Source: Cryptomeria japonica
Lineage: Eukaryota; Streptophyta; Pinopsida; Cupressales; Cupressaceae
Assembly: GCF_030272615.1 (NCBI RefSeq)
Contig: NC_081408.1
Span: 61,404,114 to 61,464,113 of the forward strand
Length of the DNA: 60,000 bases
Direction of reading: 5' to 3'
Shown: piece by piece, positions 34,384-45,576 of the stretch
Layout: every line of letters begins with the position of its first letter
How positions within the stretch are numbered: position 1 is the first letter of the stretch
Translations under genes and position numbers: made by a program
The notes under the pieces: model-generated
Told to the model about the DNA's origin: nothing
The model's input: the letters and a program-made list of their open reading frames with translations, nothing else
The model's database searches: none

Positions 34384-35625
34384 TGTAGCTAGGAAATCGG
34401 AAATCATCACAAGCAAATCAAAATACTAATCTAGCTCAATCATGAAAGCTAAAATGCAATGATCTATCCTAAACACACTCAATAAAGACATGAAAATGAA
34501 ACATTCAAAACTAAAGACTATGCAAACCAAATGTAGATCTAAATGCTTCCTTCATGCGGCTCCATTGTCCTTCTTTCTTCTCCAAATAACTTTGTTGTGG
34601 ATCTCACCTACTAGTGCATGATCATGATATGAAAGCAAGTAGACAAGATGATTGCTCAAGAATACTCGAAGCGTGATTGATTCGACAAAGTGATTATTAT
34701 TCTCATTAATGTGATTATTAGATTATGTGATCAAGGGCTTGAAAATGCGATCAATTGGGGATTTGATTGAAGAAATTCATCCAATTTATAGACAAATTGG
34801 AGAAATGATCAAATTAGCATGATTCAATTCAAATGGAAATTGCAAATCAATTATGACAAATTATGACAAATTATGACAAATTACGACAAATTTCTATGCA
34901 AGGATTTATGACAAGATTTTGAAATAGAAATAGACATTTAGGAATTTAGCAGAAATTAGAAAATTAAATTAGAAATGATGACTTGGAATTTAGGGAATTG
35001 ATGCAAATTAGGTAAATTAATTAATAATTTCTCATTCATTAATTAATTTACAAAAATAGGAGGAATTAATTAGCCAATTAAATAAACATTTAATTGTGAC
35101 AAGAAGACTTAGGATAAATAAATAAATTATTTAACCTAGAGGGAAAATGCCAAACAAGATTAAATGAACAAATCATAAAACCTTGGAAGATGAATTAAAA
35201 ATGCAAGGATGACAATTAGGTCCTGACAAAGGATAGTTGATATCGATTCGATCATGATTTTGAATTGATAAATGACCAGTGTTGATAAATGATTTGATTG
35301 AGATTGGTTGACATAAATCAATGACAAATTGACCAAATTGACATGATTGAAAAGGACAAGGATCGATGACGAATCGATCGCAATATGACAAGATTGACAA
35401 GGACAAAGATCGACCAAAATCATGACTGAAGATTGTTGTCGACAAGACCAAATTCGAAAGCGAGATGAATAAAGACTGTAGAAGAATGACTCGATGCTTG
35501 CAAATGATAAAGACCAAATGCGTGACATAGGAGAAATGTTAATGCGATGCAAAAACCTAAAATAAGGCAATGCGCAAATGTTAAAGTATGATTCCGCAAG
35601 CGTTGACCATTTTTAGGTGTCTACA
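34384..35625 (-). repeat. Element E LTR1 (outer left, 3' LTR)
   Basis: 1242 bp. It contains four copies of a 10-bp repeat 'aattatgaca' (about 34853-34893). On its inner side 35626-35642 reads on the minus strand as the polypurine tract AAAGAGGGGCAAAA. The open frames at 35160-35570 are chance readings of LTR sequence and recur in LTR2. Confidence 0.93.
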
Positions 35626-36569
35626 TTTTGCCCCTCTTTGAGACAATGCGATTTTAAGCATTGTTTCAAAGAACAATAATGAAAATGCCCCAGACAATAA
35701 CAATGACATATGCATGCCCCCTCGAGGAATTGGCCAGAAACATCCAGAAAAGAGGCCAATTGATCGATAAAAATGATAGGATCAAACGGACTGACAATCA
35801 AAGATCGAATGCATGAAGGACAAGCAATTTAAGATGCGAAATACCATGACCAACATAAGATGGAGAGGGTGCACGTCCATCTATGCACTAACAAAGATCT
35901 ATAAATGAGACCAAGACAGTGAAAATTGCTCATTTGCACTAGACAAAGAGGAGGATTTGTTGCTCTGGAAAAGGACACTTGTAGAGAGATGGAGAACATT
36001 CCAAGGGTAGATCACCTTAGAGAATGTGTATGCACGTATAGATGATTGGATGACATAGGAGCAGCGGTATGTATCTCAAAAACCCATGTTTTCAATTTGA
36101 TGAATTTGACTTGCTTGCGGGACATTGCGGGGCCCACAGGGAATGCAGAAACTGGACTCCTGCACTTGTGTAGGCGAATCCTGTGCTTGTGTAGGGTCTT
36201 TTGCGCTTGTGTAGGGAGACACAGGCACAGGACATATGACACAGGCGCAGGACTCATCACACAGGCGCAATTGTGCAATGGGAACTCAATTTAGGTCAAA
36301 ATAACATGCAAATGATCCGAAAAGGGGGGATAAGGGTAGGATAGGTCAGAATAGATGAAAAACACCCTGATGTGAACATGAAAATGAAGAAATGCAACCC
36401 ATGGGAGAAAACCTTAAAACTAACAAAATGTGCCCCAATTGTGATGCAGAGTCGACAGTATCCATTGATCATGCGGGAGAACCGACCAGACTGCTTCATG
36501 TTATGACATAGACTTAGGAGCACGGACAGAGATACATTAGCAGGACTTGGGATATACTATGTCACATTC
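35626..36569. other. Element E unit 1: region between LTR1 and the PMD gene
   Basis: No gene is called. It begins with the polypurine tract. At about 36150-36275 lies a cluster of 'acacaggcgcagga' motifs beside inverted forms ('gcgcttgtgtaggg'), able to fold back on itself. The same motif is tandemly repeated at the other end of the unit (45340-45450). Small open frames across it on both strands are by-products of this repeat. Confidence 0.65.
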
Positions 36570-38258
36570 ATGCCCGAGATTAGGGCAAACACAAGATTGC
36601 TTACCGCATTGGCAGAGCGATGGCATTCAGAGACCTCCTCATTCCATCTGGCGACTGGAGAGGCGACGGTGACACTAGAGGATGTATGGCATATCCTCCA
36701 TATTATGATTCATGGGGAGATGGTAGAGTACGACCTAGTGATAGGGAGAGATGCAATGTGCGGATTATTTGAGTGCAACGTAGATGATCTAGATATCGTC
36801 GAGAGGGAGATTGGCTAGGAGACCATGGCATCAGAGTATGATCGACAATATGTGGTGATAGCCGTGGTTATAGCATGTCTACTAGTAGGAGATAGATGAG
36901 GACATGGGTTCCCTATTGGATGGGGAAGAGTGCTAGAGCGGATGGCGATAGAGGGTATGGTGTATGCATGGGGACCATGTGTACTGGCTATGTTGTATTT
37001 TCAGTTGCATCAGATAGTGTATCCGGGAGTTCAGACTTTGAGCTATGGAGTCACATTGTTACAGGTATGGGCATTCGAGCATATAGCCATATGTCGACCG
37101 ATTGCAGAGAGATAGGTATTACCACATCGACCATGTGTATTGCTATGGAGGAGCACTAAGACAGGGGCCATTTGGATACATATTGTATTGGCAACACGAG
37201 CTAGACAGACTAAGAGAGTTCACATGGAGGCCATACCGTGATTGCCCTGGATGGTCAGATGATAGTGATGAGCTACCGTATTGTAGAGAGGAGAGGTACC
37301 TGATTGGGCAACCAGTGAATCACCAGAGAGTGTTGAGTTGTACCTACTAGAGAGAGTCAGATGACAGTTTGGAGAGAGGCAGGATGTACCTAGGAGGACT
37401 GCACACTTTGCCCGATCTCACAGAGAGACAAGTCAGTGGGGGAGTATGATTCAGCCACACATAGCATATATGGACTTCACACAACTACAACAGAGACAGT
37501 GGGATTGGAGATCAGATGTGGCAGATGCCGGGACGACAGAGGAGTATGAGAGATGGTTTGCATGAAGATGGCCAATGCCATTGATAGATCCAGATATTCC
37601 AGTACCTAGGTGACAGGAGGACTTCCCACTCACAGGAGAGGAGGAGGGAGATGATGAGGATGAGGAGGATGAGGATGAGCTAGATTCAAGTGAGCAGGAG
37701 GAGGAGGATGAGGATGGAGATGAGGATGGGGATGACGAGGATGAGCCAGATTCAGGCGACCAGGAGGCATTACAGGATATACCCATAGAGCTGGAGATAG
37801 TGAGGACAGAGGATATGGAGATGTGCACGGCTACCATAGTGAGTCAGCAGGATCACATTGAAACTTTAGAAAGAGAGCATGGGCAGTTCAAAGCGGAGAT
37901 AGCCAGACTCATAGCGGCTCGAGACATAGCAATAGCTCTAGCACAGCGAAAAGAATAGAGAGTCACTGAGTATATTGGGCCGATTCGGGATGCCCGTGCA
38001 CGGGAGATGGCGTAGATGCTGGTAGAGACCAGAGAGGAGATACGCCATTGGAGGACATTATATGAGAGTGCATTTCCACCAGAGCAGAGAGCAGCTTCAT
38101 ATCGGGCACGATCGAGGACAAAGAGAAGGGCATGCTCTCGGAGGTCATTGAGCAGCATGGGGGTGAGTGGACCTATGAGACCACCACAGCCAAGTCTAGG
38201 AGGGACGACATCCATGAGACATGGCAGGGATGAGAAGGACAGAGGGAGCACCCAGTGA
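36570..38258 (+). pseudogene. Plant mobile domain (PMD, MAIN-like) gene, copy 1, antisense to element E
   Basis: The plus-strand translation matches the PMD family, related to MAIN/MAIL1, nuclear proteins tied to silencing and gene control in Arabidopsis. It includes TRLLTALAERWHSETSSFH, then GEATVTLEDVWHIL, an AWGPCVLAMLYFQLHQ helix, TLLQVWAFEH and FTWRPYRD. After this come an acidic stretch (about 37630-37790, runs of Asp/Glu) and a Gln/Arg-rich helical end (37870-38258). Lesions include stops at 36819, 36897 and 37116, a two-base loss near 37135, and stops near 37563, 37610 and 37958. It is encoded opposite to the element's own transcript. Such extra antisense genes are known in some plant LTR elements. 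Confidence 0.8.
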
Positions 38259-40643
38259 CAGAGGCACGTGCTCCTTAGGACAGACAGTGGACATTATGTA
38301 GTTTGACATTTTGTAGTCAGCCTACGAGCCATACTTAGGACAGACAGTCCAATTTTGTACTCTGATATTATTATGACATATGATATGATATGCAACGATA
38401 TGATGGGATGCGATATGTTATGACTTATGTTATTTCTCATGTATGGATGGCATATGCACTTTTTATGTACCATTGTGGAACATGTATGGATGTATTTTTT
38501 TAATGTGCTTTTGATGCATTTATAATATGAAATGGATAAAATGCCTGATGTGATGCTCAATGTGATGTTTGATATAATGCAAATGTACTAACCGAATGGA
38601 TGCAGAATGCAGCATATGTTTTTGGAGATCGGAGCACTAGACCGAACTGACTATCCAAACAAATGGAAGAAATGTTAGTAAGAAGAAAATGAGACAGGGG
38701 ATAGTTAGAGACAAAGAAAAACTTGCTTTCAGTAATGCACTTTGTAGGTGAGAACCTTTATTTTAATGTAGCAAAATGGATGCGTAGCATCATGGCATGG
38801 AAGGCCAGAGCTGAAATGCAACCCTTTTTGCAAAAGATAGACACATCACAGACAAACAACAATCACAACCAAAAAGAAAAGGACCATGATCCATCTTGGT
38901 CACACTAAATCACTCAGTGACATCATCGAGCAACATAGGAACATGACCGAAGCCAAAGATAAATCAATAAAAAGATAAGATGCACAAACTCCAACAAATC
39001 AAACAAACACCTTGATCTTCATTGTCAAAAGTTGAAAGTCTTGATAGGACGCTCATGTTATCTGGTTTCAGGACATGCGGTACCCCGTCTAAGACAGGAC
39101 ACAGTCTGGTTTCGAGTATACCACACCCTGTATAAGACCCATGATAGTAGAGACAAGGACAAATGATATTGATGGTAACGTTCAATTGATATGACAATTG
39201 TGATCAGTATGAATGTCTGGTTTGATTGAAAAAGTTCATCTATTTATGTATGATTTCATTAAAGCGTAGCATTGGATTTGCGAGTCATTGGATGTATACT
39301 CAGTGAGTTGTCTATGAACAGAGGGGTTATTTATGTTTTGTTTTGCTTTTCAGGACTTTATTTGTTTTTTTGGATTATCTCAGGACGTTCTTCAATTTTT
39401 TTTGGATTATTTATGATTTTAAAAAAAAAATTTGAATTATTTCAGGACATTTTGCAAATTTTTATGAGATTTTTTATGACATTTTTCAATTTTTTATGAG
39501 ATTTTTTCAGGACATTTTTCAATTTTTTTGAATTATTTACGAACATTTTGCAAATTTTTATGAGATTTTTTATGACATTTTTCAATTTTTTATGAGATTT
39601 TTTCAAGACATTTTTCAATTTTTAAGAGATTTTTTCAGGACATTTTTAAATGTTTTTTGGAGATTTTTTGAGGACATTTTTAAATTTTTTTGATTTTTTG
39701 CCCCCAGTGTCTAGCAAGGCAAGGAATATGACAGGTGAATAAACAAGCTTGCTGAAATGTTGGTGGATAGAGGGAAGACAAAGGCCTTTTATTATGGAGA
39801 CAATACGGATGCAATTTCCAAGGCCTATTGCGTGATGGGACAAGAGACTGGATATGACAATGTAAAGCAGTGACATGGCACGAGGGACATGTCAAGAGGT
39901 TTTTGAAACCATGTTTAAATTTTGCGTCCTTATGTCAGATCAAGATCAAGGAATGAAACAAAGTGTATGGATAGTGATAAGAGATGGATAGGATAAGCAA
40001 GACCAAGAATGGATAAGGGACATGGACTGAAGGTCCGGATAGGATATGGGATAGTGGCAGAAAGTTGCAATAAGATAGGGAATATGGATGAAAAGTTATA
40101 ATAAGCAAATGGATAAAGACCAAAAGCTAAGATGGACTAAAACATGCAAACAAGATACATGATGTTCATGACAATCCTCAGCCTTGTCAAGATCAAAGGT
40201 GGAAAGAGGAAATGGACATGAGGAACAATAGGATATGAAGGGTAATGACAGGGGTTCGATAGGATAATGAAGAGCAATAGGATATGAAGGAGGAAACCTG
40301 CCCCCAAGTGTGGTGTGCAATAAGTTCATCGATTACGCATGACACCTGTTTCCCAGGTTTTCATCATGGTACTTGCCCAAGGCACCTGTTTACCAGGTTT
40401 TCACCAGTGGATGAATTATTTTTGCTTTACTTTTTTCTTTTGTCTTCTTTTTTCTCACTTTTTTTTTTTTTTTTTGACTTTTTCAATAGAAGATGGACAC
40501 ATGATAGGGGATGGAAGAAGGACACAAGCATATTATTGTTTGGATAGTAGCCTTGAAATAAATGGACCATGACCTTTAAAAGTATGCTCAAAGACGTTGG
40601 TAGGATAAGGACATGGAAAAAGAGATGAAACTAAGGCAAGGAT
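38259..40643. other. Element E unit 1: non-coding middle with AT-rich tandem repeats
   Basis: No gene is called. From about 39330 to 39700 the sequence is a run of imperfect units of about 30-40 bases built on 'gagattttttcaggacatttttcaattttt'. A T17 run is at about 40455-40475. The remaining stretches carry 'gatatgatatgca' and 'ggataaggacat' phrases. The corresponding region of unit 2 is 49411-51783, with a different number of AT-rich units. Confidence 0.7.
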
Positions 40644-43133
40644 TTATGTAAAGGATTGGACCAGAGGGATGGAAGGATGGAAAATATGCATTGGATAATA
40701 GGTAGGGTATTGGAAGAATTGTGCTTGAGTGGACGGAAATGCTGGCAAGATTGACATTGGCACACACCTTGAGGGGTGATGGACTGATGGAGGAAAAATG
40801 TATCTTAGATTGTGAGATTTGGATGGAGGAATAGCTTGGGATTTTGGGACATAAGGGCCCAAAATGAATGAAGAAGGTGATGGAGGAACAAATTTGAGAG
40901 GTTTGGATGGAGGAATAGCAACTTTGGATGCCAAGTTGGATGTTTCTTTAGGCTTTTGTGCTGCAAGGAGCCGCTTAGGGATCCACATGGTTTTTGATTT
41001 TTCATGCTTTTGTGGTTCCTTGGAGTGCATTGCTTGCACAAGGGATTTAGGAACCCATATATATTTTGACTTTGCTTTATTTTGTTCAGTGGGCCTTTCT
41101 GGCCTTTTGGATATTTCTTTTTCTTTATACATCATATTGTTCTTTGTTTTGACATGTCGATTAGATTGGACATGTTGATCGTTGAATACATGTGGATTTC
41201 TAGACTTATGACATTTACACTTGGCATCCAAATTGCTTGGAGGAGGAAAGGAATGCATGGATGGATATGAATGAAATGGAATTATTTTGGATTGATGAAA
41301 TTTACTCAAGGATGTGTGCCTTTGCTGACCTTGCATAGAGGACAAAGGGATATAAGGACCTAAGATGGATGGAAGGTATGATGGGGAAGGGATGTGTTTG
41401 GATTTTGATGGAGGGATACCAACATCTTGAGAGTGAGTTGTGTAGACATGACCCTTAAGATCTTCTTTGATATTGATAGATTCTTGCTTATGGAGATTTA
41501 CTCCTTTGCCTTTATGAATATCTTGACTTGTAGGATACTCTTTTCTTTGGGAAGAAAACACGAGTCCATTATGAGGTGGATATGATATGAGAGAAATAAT
41601 GAGATCTTGAAGTGGATCGGATTGGACCAAAGTGGAAGAACCCATTATGCATGTCGAGGGTTCATGAACATCTTGCACTGACACATTAGAATCATGAGGG
41701 GGATTAGGATCATGAGGGGGACTAGGACTGTGTAGTGGACATGGTTCAACAATAGGCTCTTCAAGAGATGGAATAAGAGAAATAATGGGATCATCAAAAG
41801 AAATGCGATCTTGGAGTGTATATGGAGCATTAAGACAAGGAGATGGAGGAACAAAAGGATCTTGTGGAGGATTTAAAGGAATAATTTGATCTTGACAAGG
41901 AGGAAGATCATTGGAATCCTCTTTAAAGGTTCTTTGCTCTTGACTTTTAATGGGATCATCGAAAAGGATGGAAGGGATATCTTGAATATCAATGGGATTT
42001 GAAAGGACATTTTTTTCATGAAATGGAAGGGGATCATTTGGGATTGGATGGACTGGGATATCTTGATCTTGCTTGGGGAATGGAGTGTCAATGGGACTTT
42101 GGATAGGATGGATAAGAATAGGGGAATCATCATGAGTTTCTGGGAAGATGAGATCCTGGTCAACAATTAAATGGGATGATAAGGTTTCAGGATCTTGATC
42201 TTGATTTTCTTTAGGACTCATTTCTTCGTGCTCTAAATTATCCTCTTGACATGAGGTTGGACTTTGGATATGCATGGGGGATTTTGACAAGGAATTAATG
42301 TTTTGGCATGAAGGAAATGCACTTTGAACATTTTTGATGGATTCTGGCAAGGAATCAATGCTTGAACATGAGGAAGAGGGACTTCGAATGGGGTCCTCTA
42401 AAACACGTAATGGCAATAAAGTACATGGTGGTATTGGGTCTTGTATTTCTAAAACATAACAAGGATGTGCAACATGAATTGGATTATCGTGACAATCAAT
42501 TATGGATAGCCCTTGGGTAATTGCATCCTTGGGTGTATTGTTTGATGAGGACAATATGGAAGGTTCTTGTGAAACTTCTAGAGGTGTAGGGATAGATGCC
42601 ACTGGAGAGTCAATTTGCTTATGGGGGGATGAGGCATTGCTAGACATAATTGCATTATCTTGATCTTCCTCAATAAACTCACTTGGTAATTTCCTTAAGA
42701 GCATTGCAATAAACCCACCTTTCTTTCGAGGTTTTGACATAGTTGTATCTGGAATTTTAACTTCTTTGGCAAGGAGTTGGTTTTGATCTGATGTCATGTT
42801 TTGATTTCGAACTAGATGTTGATCAAATTGGTTTGACATGTTCAAAATTTGGCTTGGTGTGTGTTGTGACCTATGTTTTTGAATGTTTGGTTGTGGTTGT
42901 TGACATTGATATTCCACCATTGGTTGAACCATTTGTGGACATTGTATAGTTGGTTGGACATATTGTTGAAATTGGACCATTGGTTGTATTGGTTGTATAT
43001 GTTGAACAATTGGTTGAACCATTGGTTGTATTGGTTGAAAATCTGATTGATAGTAAACACCTTCTTGTTCTTGTTGTGGAGGCACATAACGTTGAAATTG
43101 ATGTTGTCTCCTTTCTTGAAATTGTTTCATCAT
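40644..43133 (-). CDS. Element E unit 1 Gln/Pro/Ser-rich ORF, 829 codons, intact
   Basis: I do not recognise this protein. It is open from ATG 43133 to 40644. The N-terminus is Gln-rich with repeated QPMVQPIVQ-like phrases. A short ordered motif KKGGFIAMLLRKLPSEFIEE follows (about 42700), then several hundred residues rich in Pro, Ser, Asp and His. A basic block (RPERPTEQNKAKSKYIWVPK, about 41060-41110) is echoed 25 residues later by KSKTMWIPKRLL. It ends in repeats of 'PPS.P..ILGPYVP'. An upstream segment in the same frame (43505-43230, with a short coiled coil) is separated only by a TAA at 43227-43229, so the original protein may have been about 950 residues. Its place after the leader suggests a gag or gag-replacing role, but no capsid or zinc motif is visible. 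Confidence 0.65.
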   Translation of the reverse strand: MMKQFQERRQHQFQRYVPPQQEQEGVYYQSDFQPIQPMVQPIVQHIQPIQPMVQFQQYVQPTIQCPQMVQPMVEYQCQQPQPNIQKHRSQHTPSQILNMSNQFDQHLVRNQNMTSDQNQLLAKEVKIPDTTMSKPRKKGGFIAMLLRKLPSEFIEEDQDNAIMSSNASSPHKQIDSPVASIPTPLEVSQEPSILSSSNNTPKDAITQGLSIIDCHDNPIHVAHPCYVLEIQDPIPPCTLLPLRVLEDPIRSPSSSCSSIDSLPESIKNVQSAFPSCQNINSLSKSPMHIQSPTSCQEDNLEHEEMSPKENQDQDPETLSSHLIVDQDLIFPETHDDSPILIHPIQSPIDTPFPKQDQDIPVHPIPNDPLPFHEKNVLSNPIDIQDIPSILFDDPIKSQEQRTFKEDSNDLPPCQDQIIPLNPPQDPFVPPSPCLNAPYTLQDRISFDDPIISLIPSLEEPIVEPCPLHSPSPPHDPNPPHDSNVSVQDVHEPSTCIMGSSTLVQSDPLQDLIISLISYPPHNGLVFSSQRKEYPTSQDIHKGKGVNLHKQESINIKEDLKGHVYTTHSQDVGIPPSKSKHIPSPSYLPSILGPYIPLSSMQGQQRHTSLSKFHQSKIIPFHSYPSMHSFPPPSNLDAKCKCHKSRNPHVFNDQHVQSNRHVKTKNNMMYKEKEISKRPERPTEQNKAKSKYIWVPKSLVQAMHSKEPQKHEKSKTMWIPKRLLAAQKPKETSNLASKVAIPPSKPLKFVPPSPSSFILGPYVPKSQAIPPSKSHNLRYIFPPSVHHPSRCVPMSILPAFPSTQAQFFQYPTYYPMHIFHPSIPLVQSFT

Positions 43134-43226
43134 CTCTATTTGTGAGAGGAGAGCTGGTATGTCTGATCGTTCAAGAAGAGATCTTACATCAATTGGCTCA
43201 ATCTTTGGATTTTGACTTGGAAATTT

Positions 43227-43505
43227 TTAAAACATTTTGGACATTTGAGATCTATTATTCTCAATGTTTTTCACTCTTTGTTCCAAAATCTCTTGTTCTT
43301 GAGCTAGTTTCTCCTCTAGTTTTTGTATTTGGACATTTACATCATCATGATAAGTTTGATCGATATTGCCTTGTTGTTGGGTTGGATATAATTGTGATTG
43401 CCTTGGATTAAAATTTGATTGCATTGTTGGTTGATACGTCAAACTTTGTTGCATCATTGGTGGTTGGAACCTTGTTTCAATAGACATGTCACTATGCAAA
43501 TGCAA
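43227..43505 (-). pseudogene. Element E unit 1 upstream in-frame segment (92 codons)
   Basis: From ATG 43505 it encodes MHLHSDMSIETRFQPPMMQQ, a Gln/Asn-rich part and a short coiled coil (IQKLEEKLAQEQEILEQRV). It then reaches TAA 43227-43229. The next codons, up to ATG 43133, read on in the same frame. The same TAA is present in unit 2 near 54370, so it predates the duplication. It may be either a real end (two cistrons) or an inherited lesion. Confidence 0.5.
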
Positions 43506-45576
43506 TCTTTTTGGAATTTTTCAAGGATAATGTATGATATTCAACTAAATGCAAACTAAATAGATGAAAATGCAATCTATGGCAAGCATGCAATCTATTT
43601 TTTTGGTTGTTTTTTCAAGATTTTGACAAACTTATTTGAAATGCAAATCTAAAAAGAGACCCTTAGGAAATTGAAATGATGTCTAGACCTCAAAGGACAA
43701 AAGGACCAAGTGACAAAGGATAGGATGACAATGTCTCCCCTATATGCTTGGATACTAAGCTAGGTTTGATGAAATGACATTGATGACAAAAGGACAAAAG
43801 GTTTGATAAGGTCTAGACTTCCTAACAATGACTTAGGGTTTATCAAAGATTTGGATTACTCAAGTATGACAAAACCTAGTTTTGAGACTATATGCAAAAG
43901 GACAATTAATATGCAAATGACCCTAATATGATATGATAATGACTTAAGCTTAATGAAGAGATATAGGGTGTGAAAATATGAATGTATGACAATGGTATGA
44001 CTTTAATGCAAGAGGACACATGCAAATGGATGACTCTTATTGATATGCAAAGGAGTATGACCTAGATGAAACTTAACCTTGATAGTTAACAATGACTTTG
44101 CAAAATGCAAACCTAAGATGAATCTAAATCTGAGTGACATGAATGTTGAGACAAGACTTTGAAAAATGTTTGACAACCATGTTTGAAGGTGTTTTGAGCT
44201 TTGTTGGATGAAATGTTCTTGTGTTTAACCTTGTTTTGAATCAATTTGCCTAGTTTTTGAAATGAGATGCAATTCAACTTTTGACAAACAAAGAAGACAA
44301 GATATTTCAACTTAGACTCAAGACCACTCATGTTCATTCACACATTTCTTATGGATGGCAAGGACATTAGGTACTTGAGAGGTAGACTTGTTATGGGATT
44401 CAAGGAGAATACATAGATGCTTGACCCCACGGGCTCCCCTCCATGGCACTCACTTCTCAGGGCAGCCAAGCATCAGTCCCCATGGAAATCTCCCCATGGC
44501 AAACTTAGTATCTCTTCCAAGTATCCGAACTTGGCCTTCTCAAGCAACTAGAAGGGTTTTTGGCCTCTAAAAACAAGGTGTTTAGTAAGGATTTCTATTA
44601 AGTGTTACTCCTTGATGTCATGCAAGCATGATTGAGACATTAAGCCCACCAAGATACCAAACAAATGTAGTCACACAAGAACGATTTAGACCTTGAGGCC
44701 CTACTTAGATGTTGATATGAGAAAGAGTTCAAGGGTCATCACTTCCCAAGTAACTACAATTCCCACGTAACCCTTCCTTCAAAGCTTTCGCCCATCAGGT
44801 ATTTGTTTATAGTGAGTTAGAATGCCAAGGTATTCTATCCATACTCACTTTGGGTCAATCCCTTCTCACGATTATCACTTGCTTGCAAAAGCAAATGGTC
44901 GGGAAGGTAGGCCCTCTAAAGGTGACACACAATCAAAGACATGAGCATGGTATCGAAGATCTGGATTTCTGATCACCCTAAGAAGGATGAGAGCATACTC
45001 TCCTACTCCAATGTCAAACTCAACAATCAAATCAAGCATAGATTCATTCCATCCTATTTAGAAATCACTAGGTGCCTAAAAATTAATTCCAAACACAAAG
45101 TTTAGTTGTAGTCCAAGGCAACCTGCAAAACCCAAGTTAGAAGTTTGATATGCTTAGTCTTTTACTATCAAACCTACACAAAATGTGTTAGTAGTTTCAT
45201 TTATTGTCTTTGTCATGCATATGCCAAGGTTTTGCACAGAGAATCAGTACCAACAAAACCAAAAAAATCAAAAACAGAATGCAAAAGAAAACAATTTTCA
45301 AGTAAAAACACCGTCTTTTACCTCTGTTTCTGGACTTTACACAGGTGCAGAATGCATGACACAGGCACAGAATGTATGACACAGGCACAGAATGTCCTTG
45401 ACACAGGCGCAGAATGTCTGACACGGGCGCAAAATGCTTGACATAGGCATAGAAGTTCCCAGAAAACACTGCACTACAGTGTTTCTTGAGTTTTTTACCT
45501 GCAAATCAACTCAAAAGCACTCAAAAGCAAAGTTAAGGGGTTAGATGGTTAGTTTCATGTCGGGTTCACCAATTAA
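43506..45576 (-). other. Element E unit 1 leader with primer-like site and 21-bp repeats
   Basis: This is non-coding. Adjoining LTR2, the minus strand of 45552-45571 reads TGGTGAACCCGACATGAAAC five bases from the LTR, the position of a primer-binding site. The tRNA is not one I can name with confidence. At about 45340-45450 lie five or so tandem copies of a motif of about 21 bp, 'acacaggcgcagaatgtctg'. The rest (43506-45330) has 'atgcaaatgga' phrases and no gene. Confidence 0.7.

Noticed and set aside
35160-35570. 136- and 114-codon minus-strand open frames in E LTR1 (also LTR2 at 46333-46743)
   Set aside because: They lie wholly inside the LTR, show no motif, and are destroyed in LTR3 by deletion.
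36012-36294. Cys-rich short frames on both strands (also 45145-45469, 56287-56619)
   Set aside because: Produced by the short 'acacaggcgcag' repeat; present in several frames with no conserved start.
37451-37837. Poly-Ser minus-strand open frame in E (also 48605-48991)
   Set aside because: Reverse reading of the Asp/Glu-rich region of the PMD gene, which is supported by flanking PMD motifs.
45340-45460. CRISPR-like array of short repeats
   Set aside because: The copies are imperfect and directly adjoining, with no unique spacers, and lie in a plant retrotransposon leader.
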